Shown piece by piece: positions 61,501 through 64,000 of a DNA stretch of 64,000 bases. The DNA comes from Cymodocea nodosa. Taxonomy: Eukaryota > Streptophyta > Magnoliopsida > Alismatales > Cymodoceaceae. Location of the stretch: NCBI GenBank assembly GCA_036874045.1, contig CM072337.1:21116001-21180000 (forward strand), read 5' to 3'. How positions within the stretch are numbered: the first letter of the stretch is position 1; the number at the start of each line of letters is the position of its first letter. The notes beneath the pieces are model-generated. The model saw only the letters and a list, made by a program, of their open reading frames with translations. It did not search any database and was not told the DNA's origin. The translations under genes were made by a program, and so were the position numbers.

Positions 61501-63080
61501 ATGTTATAAAAAGAATTGACAATCACGTGTATCACATATTAAAAAAAAAAAAAAAAAATTACATGCACGACATTAAATCAATGATTATTGAATAACAAAG
61601 TATGGTTAGTTAGTTAGTTAACAATGAATAATACAGCAGTTAAAATTCATTGGCTAAAAAATATTTATCACAGAAAAGTACGATCAGAGGGTTCAATGAA
61701 AGTATCATCGTTAGGCCGTCCCATTCATTTTAACAACTTAACGTAAATATTTATTACAGAAAAATATGATTAATTACGACAACAACAATACTTATCGTTG
61801 CATATTTTCGGGTTATGGGAATGCAATATATTCATCGACTGAAAAAAAGATAGACATATATGAATTAAACAAACACTCGTGGAAACACAAAACAGATCAA
61901 CAGTATTTGTTTAAGATTAGTGTAAAGTTCAGTTCAGGGTACCGGAAGACGACTTCAATCCAGAAGACCAGACGACCAGCAGTTAAATCCGAGAGTTCGT
62001 ACCAGACTTCAATTTAGGCGTAGGAATATGCAAAATGCGTTGGGGTGATATTAAACAACTCATGAAGTTAAAAGTTTATACTTACCTTAACATACTATTT
62101 ACAAAAACGGTATATTTTACATACCAAATTTATAATTCGATGTGTTAAAAATCATAAACTAGTCTAATTGAACCATATCATTAATTGATATGACATGAAT
62201 AAATCATAAGTGGTCAATTTCTCCTTTGATATGGGATGTTAATTGAATCATGTGATATTTTTATTCAGGTAGTTTCGTCGGAAGGTATGTTAACTGTGTA
62301 AATGTTACAAAATATATATTAGTAATTGTTCTACTTTATATTTAAGATCTCAGCAGCATTGCATTATCTTCTGGTTGCGGAATTTACGATCAAGCTACAT
62401 AAATAATCGAAACTCCTACTATTTTCAAAAAATAAAACTTAAACGATTCAAACTTCTTTTAACTCCATAAACAAAACTTTCGATATAATACGTTTGTAAA
62501 TCGTGGCCACGGAATAAGTCTTTCATTTTTACACGTTTTCGCAACATTTTGCGCGTTGTCGAAGCAACCCCAAACTCAATAACTCTCCAGTTTTCATAAA
62601 AAAAAAGCTTTACACTTGTCCAAAATCTAATTCAATTCTATCGCAAAAATTTGATCTGTACTTCAACCACTAGAATTGATTGGAGGACGGTTTTGTCGCG
62701 TCTCTTTTTTCTCGTTGAATCCGAGGTAACATTTCTTGAAAAATAATTAGATTATAGTTTGACATCAACTCAATCCAATAATCCAAAATTTCGACTAACC
62801 ACGTTCTTTTTTCTCTCAAACTTTGTTCTCACCACACCACACCACAGATGCTTTTAAAAAACGTTAATATATTGGCACGAATTACACACACCAGACATTA
62901 TAATAAATTGACAAATCTCTAGTATAAAATAAAATAGACTTAATTTCTTACCCGTCGAGAAAACGCAGCTTAATAACCACTACTATACTTTTCTAGCGTA
63001 GAACAAAGTATTTCCAAATCCACGTCACATTTACATACCCCGAATATTCCAAATCACCATCAATATTTATGCTTTCCCCA
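58591..63080. other. Long AT-rich gene-free stretch
   Basis: About 4.5 kb of AT-rich DNA. I see no convincing exon, LTR or RNA gene. The poly-A tract near 61541-61558 could be a retroposition tail, but no body is recognisable. Confidence 0.4.
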
Positions 63081-63083
63081 ACT

Positions 63084-63199
63084 CTCGCATTATTTATATC
63101 GTCACATTTGCCCCCACCCAATTCTTACGGCCTTTTCCTCTTCGCCGTGGATCTGCGGTTGATTTTCCATCTCCCGGCCGAAGGTCGTCGGTGTCGCTG
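63084..63199 (+). promoter_or_regulatory. Core promoter and 5' UTR of the 63.2-kb gene
   Basis: A TATTTATAT sequence at about 63089-63097 lies roughly 105 bp before the ATG and is followed by pyrimidine-rich leader sequence. Confidence 0.4.
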
Positions 63200-63359
63200 A
63201 TGGCTTCGGTGGAGGGCTTAGTGCCGATTACCCGGGCCGTCCTGTCCCGGTACTATGACAAGTACCCGCTTCCCCCTCAGTCCGACGTCGTGCCCCGCCT
63301 GACGGATGAGCTCAGGGCCTTGTCGGCCTCCCTTCTGGAAGAGCATCCGCTCGTCAGCG
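63200..63359 (+). CDS. First coding exon of a conserved plant protein, continues past the window
   Basis: ATG 63200-63202 opens a GC-rich 160-nt exon encoding 53 residues and one base, ending at a GT donor (AGCG/GTAACT at 63360). Reading through would hit a stop at once, which supports splicing. The N-terminus MASVEGLVPITRAVLSRYYD resembles, from memory, an uncharacterised plant protein family whose members start with a V-x-G-L-V-P-I-T-R motif followed by a Y-Y-D-K-[YH]-P segment. No domain can be named from this exon. The remaining exons lie beyond position 64000. Confidence 0.65.
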
Positions 63360-64000
63360 GTAACTGATTGGTCCCTAGTTTGTTCCGATATTTTCTTCCT
63401 TTTTTTTTGCTTCTCTTAGTTTGCTTTTGATGGATCGGTTGGTATCTGTCAATGTGGCAAGGTACCACATCCCGCCAAACCGAGGAGTTTATGATTTGCG
63501 ATGCTTTCATATTGTGTTGTTCGTTAATGTGAAATTTACGTTGGCATGCTAGCTACTCGGAATTCGAGAGACTCAAACTTACGAAGTAACCGTTTTGAAT
63601 GTAGAAGGGATTACTCTGACCCTGAACTTTCCACTAAGAAGTAAGAACCCATTGATATAGCTGCTTATATGACTTGGGAGGGGACGTGGGGGCAATGGGG
63701 AAGGAAGAATTTCATTGAGGGTCCTGATAATGATTGATATACACCTACTTACGAAAAAAAATTATGGAAGAAGCTCGAGAAAGGAGCTTGTTTCTAATTT
63801 TCTTTAGATTCTGTCTGAGTGTCTCCAAGATATAAATCGGAAATGCCTACATGGCACGAAAAGGTGGGAACCTTAAAATCATGCAGAGGGTTGAGATTTT
63901 TCTTCTTCAGTTTCTGCTGGACCTAGCCTTAATTTTGGGACGATGATGATAAAATGAAGAGGAACATTTTTCAACTTACACAAGAATTTTAAGTGTACTT
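63360..64000 (+). other. First intron (partial) of the 63.2-kb gene
   Basis: No second exon is evident before the window ends; the sequence is T-rich and contains stops in all frames. Confidence 0.5.

Noticed and set aside
61541..61558. Poly-A tail of a retroposed sequence
   Set aside because: Only an A-run; no identifiable body or target duplication beside it.
63277..63510. Minus-strand ORF across the exon at 63.2 kb
   Set aside because: Antisense to a plausible spliced first exon and without recognisable similarity.
1..64000. CRISPR arrays, tRNA or rRNA genes, bacterial or phage-like systems
   Set aside because: No regularly spaced palindromic repeats, cloverleaf B-box pairs or rRNA motifs were seen; all tRNA-like hits are retrotransposon primer binding sites.

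Overview
This window is plant nuclear DNA: genes with many introns, AT-rich intergenic sequence, and Copia, hAT, Tourist-like and LINE remnants. Several points favour a monocot: GC-rich 5' coding exons, an independent phosphoglycerate mutase ending in EVVDN, and a CDKB closest in memory to rice CDKB1. The species cannot be named from the sequence. There is no CRISPR array, operon, tRNA or rRNA gene that I can support.

Layout. 0-2.5 kb: two tandem minus-strand LEA2/NHL-type membrane protein genes. 2.5-11.5 kb: intergenic, with a 31-bp tandem repeat, a decayed LINE (4.7-5.8 kb), a decayed host-gene relic perhaps related to COP1-interacting protein 7 (7.0-8.8 kb), and a collapsed Copia relic (about 10 kb). 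11.6-19.2 kb: complete iPGAM gene (9 coding exons, 559 aa) with a non-coding leader exon; its leader intron holds a 293-bp tandem duplication and a near-perfect 54-bp inverted repeat. 19.9-22.9 kb: a 3-kb internally deleted Copia element with LTRs, PBS, PPT and a 5-bp target duplication, inserted inside an open reading frame. 24.4-35.5 kb: complete 8-exon CDKB kinase gene (303 aa) whose 8.9-kb fifth intron contains a Copia element and a Tourist-like element that itself contains a hAT element. 37.0-37.6 kb: LURP-one-related gene. 40.35-40.82 kb: two-exon gene for a small secreted 12-cysteine protein. 42.1-47.2 kb: a decayed Copia element. 48.2-53.1 kb: six-exon PBL8-like receptor-like cytoplasmic kinase (413 aa). 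53-63 kb: gene-poor AT-rich DNA with a GTAC-rich cluster, a GC-richer island and a second hAT relic. 63.2 kb onward: first exon of a conserved plant gene that continues beyond the window.

The genes are ordinary plant genes and do not form a pathway together: glycolysis (iPGAM), cell cycle (CDKB), membrane/immune signalling (PBL8-like), stress-linked LEA2 and LOR proteins, and a candidate secreted peptide. I found no wholly new system. The most notable signals are a B1-type CDK carrying the B2-type PPTTLRE motif, a 32-bp duplication giving two consecutive splice acceptors before its last exon, the three-level transposon nest in its intron, the hairpin in the iPGAM leader intron, and the ORF split in frame by a Copia insertion.
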